A program made the translations under genes and the position numbers. This document shows, in pieces, positions 9,288 to 20,906 of a DNA stretch of 64,000 bases. Positions within the stretch are counted from its first letter, which is position 1. Each line of letters begins with the position of its first letter. The notes beneath the pieces are model-generated. The model made no database searches, was not told the DNA's origin, and saw only the letters and a list, made by a program, of their open reading frames with translations. Source of the DNA: Dermacoccus abyssi (GTDB taxonomy: Bacteria > Actinomycetota > Actinomycetes > Actinomycetales > Dermatophilaceae); the NCBI RefSeq assembly GCF_003515945.1, contig NZ_QWLM01000002.1, positions 243,417-307,416 of the forward strand. The letters run 5' to 3'.

Positions 9288-10157
9288 TCACGCCAAACGA
9301 GCCACACTCTCGCGCGTGCGCTCCACAGCCTCGATGAGCGAGCTGACGTCCGGGCCGGCCTTGAGCACGTCGCGCGACGTCGTCGGGATGACGCGCTCGA
9401 CGGAGGCGCCGAAGACTTCATTGATCGTCTCAACCGTGCCGCCCTGCGCGCCGAATCCCGGCGCGAGGATCGGCGCGTTCGACGCGGCGAGCGCGTCCCG
9501 CAGGCCGAGGTCGTCGAGCGCCGAGCCGATCGTTGCGCCCATGACGAAGCCGACGTGGCCCCACTCTCCCCGGTCCGCGGCCTCGGCGTTGTCGCGGGTT
9601 GCCGCCGCGACAATGTCGCCCGCGACGCTGCCGCCGGGCGTACTCGCGTGCTGGACTCCAGCCCCCTCCGGGTTCGAGGTCAGTGCGAGCACGAACACGC
9701 CGCGTCCGGTGTCCCGCGCGAGGTCGAGCGCCGGGCGCAGCGACTCGTACCCGAGGTACGGGCTGAGCGTGATCGCGTCGGCCGGCTCGGGCGCTTCCTT
9801 GCCGAGAAACGCCTCCCCGTAGGCCGTCATCGTCGTGCCGATGTCGCCGCGCTTCACGTCGAGCACGACAAGGGTGCCTGCTTCGCGCAGTTCCTTCGTC
9901 ACGCGCTCGAGCAGTGCCACACCGCGCGAGCCGAACACCTCGAAGAAGGCTGACTGCGGCTTGACGGAGGCGACGCGTCCGCCGAACGCCTCGACGCACG
10001 TCAGCGCGAACCGCTCGACACCCTCGTAGCTGTAGCGCAGCCCCCACCCCTCGACGAGGCCACGGTGGGGGTCGATGCCGACACAGGCCGGGCCGAAGCG
10101 CTCGTGCGCGGCCTTGAGTCGAGCACCGAATCCGGCTTCGGGTGACGTGGTGGTCAT
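9288..10157 (-). CDS. pyrF: Orotidine 5'-phosphate decarboxylase (type 2)
   Basis: PyrF decarboxylates OMP to UMP, the last step of de novo UMP synthesis. The 289-aa protein is the longer actinobacterial/type 2 form. It carries CVGIDPHRGLVEGWG near residue 25, the catalytic LDVKRGDIGTT near residue 100, and TLSPYLGYESL. It starts 28 nt after pyrD and closes the pyrR-to-pyrF operon. Confidence 0.95.
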   Translation of the reverse strand: MTTTSPEAGFGARLKAAHERFGPACVGIDPHRGLVEGWGLRYSYEGVERFALTCVEAFGGRVASVKPQSAFFEVFGSRGVALLERVTKELREAGTLVVLDVKRGDIGTTMTAYGEAFLGKEAPEPADAITLSPYLGYESLRPALDLARDTGRGVFVLALTSNPEGAGVQHASTPGGSVAGDIVAAATRDNAEAADRGEWGHVGFVMGATIGSALDDLGLRDALAASNAPILAPGFGAQGGTVETINEVFGASVERVIPTTSRDVLKAGPDVSSLIEAVERTRESVARLA

Positions 10158-10185
10158 GGCGGTTCTCCTGGTCGAACGGTCGGCG

Positions 10186-11175
10186 TCAGCGGTGCGCGAC
10201 GGCGGTCATGGCGGACGGGGGCATGGAGACCTCTGAACAGTGACGGCGCAGGGCATCCAGCGTGGTGACGCCGGCGCGTGGGTCGCGGATGAGCGCGGTT
10301 CCCATCTGCACCGCGCTCGCTCCCGCTGCGAGGGCTGCGACGACGTCCTCAGCCCGCGCGATGCCGCCCCCGGCGACCATCGGCGCGCTCGGGAGTCGGC
10401 CGGCGATCATCGCGGCCTTGAGTTCGAAGACGGCGCCGAGCGTCATGGGCAGCAGTGCCGGCCCGGCCATCGTCGCCGCGCCGCGCGTGCGGGGTCTCAG
10501 CGTCGTCGGGTCGATGCTCGTCGCTGCCGGCGGGTGACCGACGACGATGACGTCGGCGCCCGACTTCAGTGCGGCGCGGGCCAACTCGACGACATCCGTG
10601 CCCAACGTGAGCTTGGCGAAGAGAAGCAGGTTGCGTGGGAGGTGTTCGCGCACACGGGCGACGACCTTCGTCACGGCGTACTCGTCACGCGCGAAGGGGC
10701 GCCCGCTGTTCGCCTCGTTCGGCACGGACAGGTTCATCTCGACACCGAGCAGACCGCGCGCTGCGGTGCGACGACGCACGGCCGCAGCAGCCTCGGCGAA
10801 GTCGCCGCTCGTGTCCCCCGCGATCGACGCGACGACCGGCGTCTCGCCGCAGATCTCCCACGGCAGCCGCGTGGCGCTCAAGGCGTTGGCACCGATGTTC
10901 GGCACGTCGTGTGGGTGCACGACTCCCGAGGGTGTCTCGACGATGACGCGACGTTCGCTGCTCTCGCGAGCTTCACTCGTCAGCGTCGGCGTGACGAGGG
11001 CCCCGAACCCGCCGAGTCCACCCCAGCGCACGAGTTCGTGCCCGAACCCGCCACAGCCGGACGCCGCGAGAAGCGGCGAGGCGAGGCGGTGGTTGCCGAG
11101 CGTGACCGACACGTCGATGTCTTCGGGAGGCGTGTACGTCTGCGGCTCAGCGCCCTTCGGCGTCTGCGGACTCAT
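10186..11175 (-). CDS. pyrD: Dihydroorotate dehydrogenase-like PyrD with altered active site
   Basis: By place and fold this is the class 1B dihydroorotate dehydrogenase (FMN subunit): 329 aa, directly after its electron-transfer partner pyrK (ATGA overlap) and before pyrF. FMN-barrel features are kept, such as Lys188 in LFAKLT, Asn93 and the C-terminal GGGIARAEDV...GASAVQMGTA. Three residues usually essential in class 1 enzymes have changed. The Lys of VTKT is Pro63 (VTPT), the catalytic Cys of NLSCPN is Val151 (NLSVPN), and the substrate-binding Asn of INT is Gly213 (VGH). The frame is clean, so this is not an indel effect. Either this is a diverged enzyme and another PyrD works elsewhere, or it uses different chemistry. 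The operon role is known; the activity is uncertain. Confidence 0.85.
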   Translation of the reverse strand: MSPQTPKGAEPQTYTPPEDIDVSVTLGNHRLASPLLAASGCGGFGHELVRWGGLGGFGALVTPTLTSEARESSERRVIVETPSGVVHPHDVPNIGANALSATRLPWEICGETPVVASIAGDTSGDFAEAAAAVRRRTAARGLLGVEMNLSVPNEANSGRPFARDEYAVTKVVARVREHLPRNLLLFAKLTLGTDVVELARAALKSGADVIVVGHPPAATSIDPTTLRPRTRGAATMAGPALLPMTLGAVFELKAAMIAGRLPSAPMVAGGGIARAEDVVAALAAGASAVQMGTALIRDPRAGVTTLDALRRHCSEVSMPPSAMTAVAHR

Positions 11176-12053
11176 CGCTGCTCCAACAGGTCGTGCCAGA
11201 CGACGCGGTCACCGGGCAGCACCGGGCCCTCGCTGCAGCATCGAACACTGCGAACGTCGCCGGACGCCCCGGCGACCGGCACGATGCACGCACCGCACAG
11301 GCCGGTGCCGCACGGCATGGGCACGTCGAACGCACCCTGCAGCACTGCCCCTCGACCCTGGGAGGCCGCCGTCATCGCCGCAAGAGCCGACACGTCGCCG
11401 GCGGCGTAGACCACCGGTGCGTCACTCTCTCGGAGCGCGGCATCGAGCGCGACCTGCACGAGGTATTCGAGCGACGTCACTCCCCCCGCTTCCGGCACCA
11501 CGATGACGACGTCACCCACGAGACGGCGTGCTTCGATGACACCGAGCAGGTGACGGTCGTCGCGACCGCCGATGACGACGCGCGGCACCTGGCTCCCCGC
11601 TCGACGCAGTTCGGTGATGAGCCACACGAGCGACGCCGCGCTGGCACCGACGCCCGCGACGACCGCACGCACCGGCTGCGACGGCAGCGGGAAGCCACGC
11701 CCGAGCGGGCCGAGGATGCTCACCTCGTCGTGGAGGCGTCGCCCGGCGAGCCAGGCACTGGCCTCGTCGGCGTCGGGGTCGATGACGACCTCGACGGTGC
11801 CGCCGAACGTGCCCGTGGGAGTGACGGCCCGCAGCGGCAGCGCGCGTCGGGTGATGATCGCCGACGCCTCGTCACCGATCGCCACCGAAACGAGCTGTCC
11901 CGGCCGCGCCGCCTCGGCGATGCCGGGCGCGACGAAGGTGTGCGCGACGAAGGCACCGACGCGTCGCGTCGCGATGAGCTCACCCGTGACGGAGACGACG
12001 CCGTCGGCGTTCGACGGCGACGCCTGCGCGTCCGGTGTCGTGCGTGCGTTCAG
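11172..12053 (-). CDS. pyrK: PyrK, DHODH electron-transfer subunit (FAD, 2Fe-2S)
   Basis: PyrK passes electrons from PyrD to NAD through FAD and a [2Fe-2S] cluster. The ferredoxin-reductase-like N-terminal half is recognisable (LGPLGRGFPLP), and the cluster ligands are intact near residues 248, 253, 256 and 272 (PCGTGLCGACIV...RCC). The nucleotide-binding glycine loop is loose (VAGVGASAAS). The start is uncertain: the gene follows carB closely, and the only plausible initiation near the family N-terminus is CTG at 12053. No ATG, GTG or TTG occurs in frame between the carB stop and the conserved region. The stop overlaps the pyrD start. Confidence 0.88.
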   Translation of the reverse strand: MNARTTPDAQASPSNADGVVSVTGELIATRRVGAFVAHTFVAPGIAEAARPGQLVSVAIGDEASAIITRRALPLRAVTPTGTFGGTVEVVIDPDADEASAWLAGRRLHDEVSILGPLGRGFPLPSQPVRAVVAGVGASAASLVWLITELRRAGSQVPRVVIGGRDDRHLLGVIEARRLVGDVVIVVPEAGGVTSLEYLVQVALDAALRESDAPVVYAAGDVSALAAMTAASQGRGAVLQGAFDVPMPCGTGLCGACIVPVAGASGDVRSVRCCSEGPVLPGDRVVWHDLLEQR

Positions 12054-12061
12054 GGCGGGCC

Positions 12062-15366
<3,305 letters not shown>

Positions 15367-15367
<1 letters not shown>

Positions 15368-16557
15368 CAGGCGCTCACCTTCGCGTCGTTGTGGTCGCTC
15401 ATCATGGCGACGAAGCGGTCGAACAGGTAGGCCGCATCGTGCGGCCCGGCTGCGGCCTCCGGGTGGTACTGCACCGAGAAGGCGGGGATGTCGAGGCAGC
15501 GAAGCCCCTCGACGACGTCGTCGTTGAGGCACACGTGCGAGACCTCGACGCGCCCGAAGTTCGTGCCGTGCTCGGCGTCCGCAGGGGCGTTGGTGTGCCC
15601 CTCGATGGGTGCGTCGACGGCGAAGCCGTGGTTCTGGGCGGTGATCTCGACGGTGCCGCTCTCCTTGTCGAGCACGGGCACGTTGATGCCGCGGTGGCCG
15701 TACTTCAGCTTGTACGTGCCGAAGCCGAGGGCGCGTCCGAGCAGCTGGTTGCCGAAGCAGATGCCGAAGTACGGAATGCCGGCGCCGAGTACGTCACGCA
15801 GGAGGCCGACCTGAGGGGCGGTGGCCGGGTCGCCGGGGCCGTTCGAGAAGAACACACCGTCGGGGTTGATCGCCTGCACATCCTCGAGCGTCGCCGTGGC
15901 CGGCATGACGTGCACCTCGATGCCGCGCTCGCTCATCATGCGCGGGGTGTTCGACTTGATGCCGAGGTCGACCGCGGCCACGGTGAACTTCTTCTCGCCC
16001 TGGGCCGGGACGACGTAGGTCTCCTTCGTCGCGACCTCGGACGCGAGCTCGCTGCCCTCCATCGTCGGCGCATTCTTCACGGCCTCGAGGAGTTGGGAGT
16101 CCAGCTTGTCCGCGTCCGCGCCGGAGAAGACGCCAACACGCATGGCGCCGCGCTCGCGCAGGTGACGCGTGAGGGCGCGCGTGTCGATCTCGCAGATTCC
16201 GACGATGCCCTGCTCGACGAGGTCGTCCTCGAGCGTGCGCACGCTGCGCCAGTTCGACGGGCGGATGGCGGGGTCGCGTACGACGTAGCCGGCCACCCAG
16301 ATGCGGCGCGACTCCTCGTCCTCGTCGTTCATGCCGGTGTTGCCGACGTGCGGCGCCGTCATGACGACGACCTGCTTGTGATAGCTCGGGTCGGTCAGCG
16401 TCTCCTGGTAGCCGGACATCCCGGTTGAGAAGACGACCTCACCGAACGTCGTACCCTCGGCGCCGTAGCTGCGACCGCGGAAGACGCGCCCGTCCTCGAG
16501 GACGAGCACGGCGTCGGAACGCCGGGCGAGAACGCCGGTCTGATCGTTCGTGTTCAC
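15367..16557 (-). CDS. carA: Carbamoyl-phosphate synthase small subunit
   Basis: CarA is the glutaminase that feeds ammonia to CarB. The 396-aa protein has the class I amidotransferase triad: Cys267 in FGICFGNQL, and His365 and Glu367 in QYHPEAAAG. The oxyanion-side motif SNGPGDP is also present. The start is GTG 16557, overlapping the pyrC stop as GTGA; the stop overlaps carB as TGATG. The much longer open frame upstream is the shadow of pyrC. Confidence 0.96.
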
Positions 16558-17858
16558 TGGTGAACCTCTCCGTTGGCGAAGGTGCGGCGTCCGCGCAGGA
16601 ACGTCGCGGCGACGGCGCCCTTGAGCGTGTGTCCGTGCCAGGGGTTGTTGCGGGAAAGCGACTTCGATTCCTCGCGGTCGACGACGTTCGTCACCGCGGG
16701 ATCGAAGAGGGTGATGTTCGCGGGGGCACCGGCCACGAGGCCGCCGCCCTGCGACGTCAAGCGGGCGATGCGCGCCGGCCGCGCTGAGGTGGCCTCGGCA
16801 ACCTGCGCCCACGTCATGCGGCCCGGTTCGACCATCGTCGTGTGGAGCACCGCGAGCGCCTGCTCGAGCCCGAGCATGCCGAACGCGGCGTCGGCGAAGG
16901 CGTGCTCCTTGTCGTGGCGGGCGTGCGGGGCGTGGTCGGTGGCGACGGCGTCGATCGTGCCGTCGGCGAGCGCCTCGCGCACGGCCTCGATGTCCTCCGC
17001 GGGACGCAGCGGCGGGTTGACCTTGAACACCGGGTCGTACCCGGCGAGCAGGTCGGTCTCGAGCATGAGGTGGTGCGGCGTGACCTCCGCGGTGACGTCG
17101 ATGCCGAGCGACTTGGCCCAGCGCAGCACCTCGACGGTGCCCGCGGTGGAGGCGTGCGCGATGTGCACGCGGCTGCCCGTGTGACGGGCCAGCATCACGT
17201 CGCGCGCGACGATGACCTCCTCGGCGACACCCGGCCAGCCGGGCAACCCGAGGCGCCCGGAGACCTCGCCCTCGTGGCAGCACGCGGAGCCGTCGGCGAG
17301 CAACGGATCCTGGGCGTGCTGAGTGACGACGCCGTCGAATGCCTTGACGTACTCGAGGGCGCGGCGCATGAGGCGGGCGTCGTGGACGCACTTGCCGTCG
17401 TCGGAGAACACGCGCACCTGGGCGCGGCTGCGCGCCATGAGACCGAGCTCGGCGAGCTCCTCACCGGCGAGGCTCTTCGTCACGGCACCGACGGGGTGGA
17501 CGTCGACGAGACCGACGCGCTCACCCAGTTCGGCGATCCGCTCGGCGGCCTCCGCGGTGTCGGTGACGGGGTTCGTGTTGGCCATCGCGAAGACGGCCGT
17601 GAAGCCACCGGCTGCGGCGGCGGCCGATCCGGTGCGGATCGTCTCGGCGTCCTCACGGCCCGGCTCCCGCAGGTGCGTGTGCAGGTCGACGAGGCCGGGA
17701 AGAGCGACGAGGCCGTCGGCGTCGACGCGCTCAATGCCGGACGGAACATCGAGCCCCGTACCGATCTCGGCGATACGCCCGTCGCGCACGAGGATGTCGG
17801 CGGCCCCGCTGCCGACGACGTCGGCGCCGGTGATGAGGTAGTCGGTCGTGCTGGCCAT
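16554..17858 (-). CDS. pyrC: Dihydroorotase
   Basis: PyrC cyclises carbamoyl aspartate to dihydroorotate. The 434-aa amidohydrolase has the metal-binding [10 protein letters not shown] motif (His60, His62), further ligands in HIAHAS and TPHHLMLE, and the catalytic Asp in ATDHAPH. This is a class I dihydroorotase. Both ends overlap neighbours (pyrB stop/pyrC start TGATG; pyrC stop/carA start), so it is translated as part of one operon. Confidence 0.96.
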   Translation of the reverse strand: MASTTDYLITGADVVGSGAADILVRDGRIAEIGTGLDVPSGIERVDADGLVALPGLVDLHTHLREPGREDAETIRTGSAAAAAGGFTAVFAMANTNPVTDTAEAAERIAELGERVGLVDVHPVGAVTKSLAGEELAELGLMARSRAQVRVFSDDGKCVHDARLMRRALEYVKAFDGVVTQHAQDPLLADGSACCHEGEVSGRLGLPGWPGVAEEVIVARDVMLARHTGSRVHIAHASTAGTVEVLRWAKSLGIDVTAEVTPHHLMLETDLLAGYDPVFKVNPPLRPAEDIEAVREALADGTIDAVATDHAPHARHDKEHAFADAAFGMLGLEQALAVLHTTMVEPGRMTWAQVAEATSARPARIARLTSQGGGLVAGAPANITLFDPAVTNVVDREESKSLSRNNPWHGHTLKGAVAATFLRGRRTFANGEVHQ

Positions 17859-18793
17859 CAGGCGCCGGCTCCTTCGTTCGAGGCGAGCAGGTGGTAGAGA
17901 ACGCTCATGCGCACGGCGACACCGGCGCTGACCTGGTCGAGCACCTTGGAACGCGCTTCGTCGGCTGCGTCGGGGCTGATCTCGAGGCCGCGGTTCATGG
18001 GCCCCGGGTGGCAGATGACGGCGTGCGCCGGCAGCAGGCCGAGGCGGTCACGCGTGAGTCCGTACCCGACCGTGTACTCGCGGGGCGTCGGGAAGTAACC
18101 GCCCGACATCCGCTCACGCTGCACGCGCAGCATCATGACGGCGTCGGCGTGCGGGAGCACGGCGTCGAGGTCGTAGCTCGTCTCGAATCCGTCGGCCCCA
18201 GCCCACGCGGCGATACCGCTGGGCATGAGCGTCGGCGGCGCGACGAGCGTGACGTGCGCGCCGAGCGTCTTGAGCAGGATGAGGTTCGAACGCACGACAC
18301 GGCTGTGCGTCAGGTCGCCGACGATGACGACGTGCTTGCCCTCGAGCGTGCCGAGCTGCGCCTGCATCGTGTAGGCGTCGAGCAAGGCTTGTGTGGGGTG
18401 CTCGTGGGTACCGTCACCGGCGTTGACCACCATGCAGTCGACCCACTGGCTCACCTGCAGCGGAGCGCCCGATCGCATGTGGCGGATGACGAGACCGTCG
18501 ACGCCCATGGCGGCGACCGTGAGCACGGTGTCGTGCAGCGACTCGCCCTTGCTCACGCTCGAGCCTTTGGCGCTGACGTTGATGACGTCGGCCGAGAGCC
18601 ACTTGCCCGCGATCTCGAAGGAACTGCGGGTGCGGGTCGAGTCCTCGAAGAAGAGATTGACGACGGTGCGTCCGCGCAGGGCGGGCAGCTTCTTGACCTC
18701 GCGGTTCTGCACGTCGTGCATCGCACCTGCGGTCTCGAGGATCTGCCCGGCCATGTCACGGCTCAGGTCGGCTGCCGAGAGAAGGTGCTTCAT
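17858..18793 (-). CDS. pyrB: Aspartate carbamoyltransferase
   Basis: PyrB joins carbamoyl phosphate and aspartate, the committed step of pyrimidine synthesis. The 311-aa catalytic chain shows the carbamoyl-phosphate loop [12 protein letters not shown] (Ser52-Arg55), HPTQALLD, and HPGPMNRG near the C-terminus. No regulatory PyrI gene is present, as is usual in bacteria whose pyr genes are controlled by PyrR. The start ATG lies in the pyrR stop region (ATGA overlap). Confidence 0.96.
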   Translation of the reverse strand: MKHLLSAADLSRDMAGQILETAGAMHDVQNREVKKLPALRGRTVVNLFFEDSTRTRSSFEIAGKWLSADVINVSAKGSSVSKGESLHDTVLTVAAMGVDGLVIRHMRSGAPLQVSQWVDCMVVNAGDGTHEHPTQALLDAYTMQAQLGTLEGKHVVIVGDLTHSRVVRSNLILLKTLGAHVTLVAPPTLMPSGIAAWAGADGFETSYDLDAVLPHADAVMMLRVQRERMSGGYFPTPREYTVGYGLTRDRLGLLPAHAVICHPGPMNRGLEISPDAADEARSKVLDQVSAGVAVRMSVLYHLLASNEGAGA

Positions 18794-19425
18794 GCGTCGC
18801 TCCTTGCGGCGGAACCCGAGATGCGAACCTCGTCGGCGCCGTCGATCTCGGTGATGGAAACCCGCACGTGCTCGCTCGTGGCGGTCGGCAGGTTCTTGCC
18901 CACGTGGTCGGCACGGATCGGAAGTTCGCGGTGCCCGCGGTCGACGAGGACGGCGAGGCGCACGGCCTTCGGACGGCCGAGATCGCCGAGGGCGTCGAGA
19001 GCGGCGCGGACCGTGCGTCCGGAGAAGAGCACGTCGTCGACGAGGACGACTGTGCGCTCGTCGATGCCACTGGCGGGGATGTCACTGTGGTGGGCTACGC
19101 GAGCCGGGTTCTTGCGCAGATCGTCGCGGTACATCGTGACGTCGAGCGTGCCGACGGGGATGTCGACGCCTTCGACGGCCTTGAGGGCGTCACCGAGGCG
19201 GCGGGCGAGGTGCGCTCCGCGCGTCGGGATGCCGAGGAGGACGAGATCGTCGGCGCCCTTGTTGCGTTCGAGGATCTCGTGGGAGATGCGGCGCAGAGCT
19301 CGCGCGATCTCGGGAGCCGACAGCACCACCCTCCCCACATCGGGCGGTGAACCGGCCGCCTCGCGGCCCGATTCGGTGTCGGCGGGGTGCCCGTTCCCGG
19401 TTACGCCCATGTCGTCGCGCGTCAT
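18790..19425 (-). CDS. pyrR: PyrR, pyr operon regulator/uracil phosphoribosyltransferase
   Basis: PyrR binds pyr mRNA when UMP is high and also converts uracil and PRPP to UMP. The 211-aa protein has the PRPP loop [13 protein letters not shown] near residue 130, and [12 protein letters not shown]. The first 30 residues are a variable tail. ATG 19425 has a strong GAAGGAGG site. One nucleotide upstream of that site is a hairpin matching the PyrR-binding loop (19442-19457). UMP-bound PyrR probably blocks ribosome access here and so represses the whole operon at translation, as shown in Mycobacterium smegmatis. bldD, usually found next to pyrR in this phylum, is absent. Confidence 0.96.
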   Translation of the reverse strand: MTRDDMGVTGNGHPADTESGREAAGSPPDVGRVVLSAPEIARALRRISHEILERNKGADDLVLLGIPTRGAHLARRLGDALKAVEGVDIPVGTLDVTMYRDDLRKNPARVAHHSDIPASGIDERTVVLVDDVLFSGRTVRAALDALGDLGRPKAVRLAVLVDRGHRELPIRADHVGKNLPTATSEHVRVSITEIDGADEVRISGSAARSDA

Positions 19426-19441
19426 GCGCAGGCCTCCTTCG

Positions 19442-19457
19442 CCGCCTCGCGGGACGG
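19442..19457 (-). promoter_or_regulatory. PyrR-binding RNA hairpin in the pyrR leader
   Basis: The transcript folds as CCGUC-CCGCGA-GGCGG: five base pairs, including the typical U-G pair, and a CNGNGA hexaloop. From memory, the PyrR-binding consensus is ARUCCNGNGAGGYU; this site matches it except for the outer A-U pair, which is replaced by a paired C-G. It ends one base before the Shine-Dalgarno sequence GAAGGAGG at 19433-19440. No terminator follows, so control should be at translation. Confidence 0.75.
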
Positions 19458-19483
19458 ATCGTTAAAGGATGATTCCGCGCCCG

Positions 19484-19489
19484 AGTTTA
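19484..19489 (-). promoter_or_regulatory. Possible -10 box of the pyr operon
   Basis: TAAACT on the minus strand would place the transcript start near 19476, giving a leader of about 50 nt that holds the PyrR-binding hairpin. No clear -35 box is seen. The site overlaps the putative divergent promoter of the small ORF at 19519. Confidence 0.4.
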
Positions 19490-19518
19490 CATGCCCTTCC
19501 TCTGGCAGGATGACGCCC

Positions 19519-19596
19519 GTGACCGACCCGAGCGACACCCCAGCCCGCAGGCTCGAACGCAGCGGCGCTCGCCTCCTCCAGCAGGTCGCGAGCTGA
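19519..19596 (+). CDS. Possible 25-aa leaderless small ORF, unknown function
   Basis: A GTG-initiated frame encodes VTDPSDTPARRLERSGARL and ends at a TGA just before a strong hairpin. CAGGAT lies 7 nt upstream, spaced as in leaderless actinobacterial promoters. It occupies the slot between nusB and pyrR where bldD normally sits, on the opposite strand, but it shows no helix-turn-helix and is too short for BldD. I do not recognise the peptide. The evidence is only the promoter spacing and the terminator, so it may be spurious. Confidence 0.3.
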   Translation: MTDPSDTPARRLERSGARLLQQVAS

Positions 19597-19604
19597 TCGG
19601 ACGT

Positions 19605-19644
19605 CGAAGCGCCCGCAACCCCTCCATGGGGTGCGGGCGCTTCG
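19605..19644. terminator. Hairpin between nusB and the small ORF
   Basis: A stem of about 16 bp (CGAAGCGCCCGC and complement, continuing past one bulged A into CCCC/GGGG) lies 23 nt after the nusB stop and 9 nt after the small plus-strand ORF. It can serve both directions. No U-tract follows. Confidence 0.7.
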
Positions 19645-19666
19645 GCGGAACTGCAGTCGGCGAGTG

Positions 19667-20083
19667 TCAGTCGACGAGCGAGGACTTGACCTCGGAGAGC
19701 TTCGTCAACAGGCCGCCGATGAATTGCGGCGAGTTGTCGGTCGACAGCTCGGTCGCGAGGTTCTTGGCCTCGGAGACGGCGACGCCGTCGGGCACGTCGT
19801 CGACATAGAGCACCTCGTAGGCCGCGACGCGCAGCAGCGCGCGGTCGACGGCGGGCATGCGATCGAGCGTCCAACCGCGTGCGTACGTCTCGAGCGCTTC
19901 GTTGATCGTGCGCCAGTGGTCGACGACGCCGCGCACGAGCACCGCGGTGTACTCCGGCAACGGAGCTGGCGTCACGGGCGCGAGGACGCGCTCGTCGAGC
20001 AGATCCTTCGCGTTGATCTCACGCTGCTCGGCTTCGAAGAGCAGGTCGAGGGCGCGCTTGCGCGCCTTGGTGCGAGCGCCCAT
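19667..20083 (-). CDS. nusB: Transcription antitermination factor NusB
   Basis: NusB binds boxA RNA with NusE (S10) in rRNA antitermination. The 138-aa all-helical protein has the N-terminal RNA-binding patch ARTKARKRALDLLFEAEQR and the core MPAVDRALLRVAAYEVLY. It starts 3 nt after the efp stop and is surely co-transcribed with it. A hairpin ends the unit downstream. Confidence 0.96.
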   Translation of the reverse strand: MGARTKARKRALDLLFEAEQREINAKDLLDERVLAPVTPAPLPEYTAVLVRGVVDHWRTINEALETYARGWTLDRMPAVDRALLRVAAYEVLYVDDVPDGVAVSEAKNLATELSTDNSPQFIGGLLTKLSEVKSSLVD

Positions 20084-20086
20084 GAA

Positions 20087-20647
20087 TCAGTTGACGCGGC
20101 CCAGGTAGGAACCGTCACGCGTGTCGACCTTGACCTTGGTGCCCTGCTCGAGGAACAGCGGAACCTGGATCTCGGCGCCGGTCTCCAGCGTTGCAGGCTT
20201 CGTGCCACCGGTGGAGCGGTCGCCCTGCAGGCCCGGCTCGGTGTGCGTGATCTCGAGGACGACGGAGGCCGGCAGCTCGACGTAGAGGACGGTGCCCTCG
20301 TTCGTCGCGACGATCGCTTCCTGGTTCTCGAGGAGGAAGTTCGCCGCGTCACCGACGGTCTCCGCGGGGATGTTGATCTGGTCGTACGTCTTCGTGTCCA
20401 TGAAGACGTAGTCGCCGCCGTCCTGGTACAGGTACTGCATGTCGGAGCGGTCGACGTTGGCGGTCTCGACCTTGACGCCTGCGTTGAAGGTCTTGTCGAC
20501 GATCTTGCCCGAGAGGACGTTCTTGAGCTTCGTGCGGACGAAGGCGGGGCCCTTGCCCGGCTTCACGTGCTGGAACTCGACGACGGACCACAGCCCGTTG
20601 TCGATCTTGAGAACCATGCCGTTCTTGAGGTCGTTCGTGCTCGCCAC
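20087..20647 (-). CDS. efp: Translation elongation factor P
   Basis: EF-P rescues ribosomes stalled at polyproline. The 186-aa protein shows the KOW-like domain 1, and the tip loop [10 protein letters not shown] with Lys32 at the usual modification site. The C-terminal domain includes [19 protein letters not shown]. The start is GTG 20647 ([10 protein letters not shown]), where family homology begins; GAAGGCGGA lies upstream. Confidence 0.96.
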   Translation of the reverse strand: MASTNDLKNGMVLKIDNGLWSVVEFQHVKPGKGPAFVRTKLKNVLSGKIVDKTFNAGVKVETANVDRSDMQYLYQDGGDYVFMDTKTYDQINIPAETVGDAANFLLENQEAIVATNEGTVLYVELPASVVLEITHTEPGLQGDRSTGGTKPATLETGAEIQVPLFLEQGTKVKVDTRDGSYLGRVN

Positions 20648-20906
20648 GGATTTCCGCCTTCGTTGCTCGTGCGGCACGGGCCTGGCCCGGTCTGCCACGT
20701 CACGTCGTCGCTGTGATGCCGCCCAGGAGGCGGCGAACAGCGCTTGTCGTTGCTGATTCTGTCGTTGTCACCCGCACGAGACGCACGGGCATCCCCGTCA
20801 GTCTAGGGGGCGCGGCGCACCGGCCCGAATCGCGTACGCGCGCAACCCCGGATCAGGCACGGCCGGGGTGATGCGTTCCACGCGTCGGTGTGCTCAGATG
20901 GGGGCC
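20648..20906. other. Divergent intergenic region, efp / glutamate-synthase-like gene
   Basis: No gene is visible. It must hold promoters for both sides. A TAGACT box on the minus strand at 20800-20805 could serve efp, leaving a leader of about 150 nt. On the plus strand TCAGAT at 20894-20899 is seven bases before the downstream ATG and could be a weak leaderless -10. No structured riboswitch was recognised. Confidence 0.4.
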
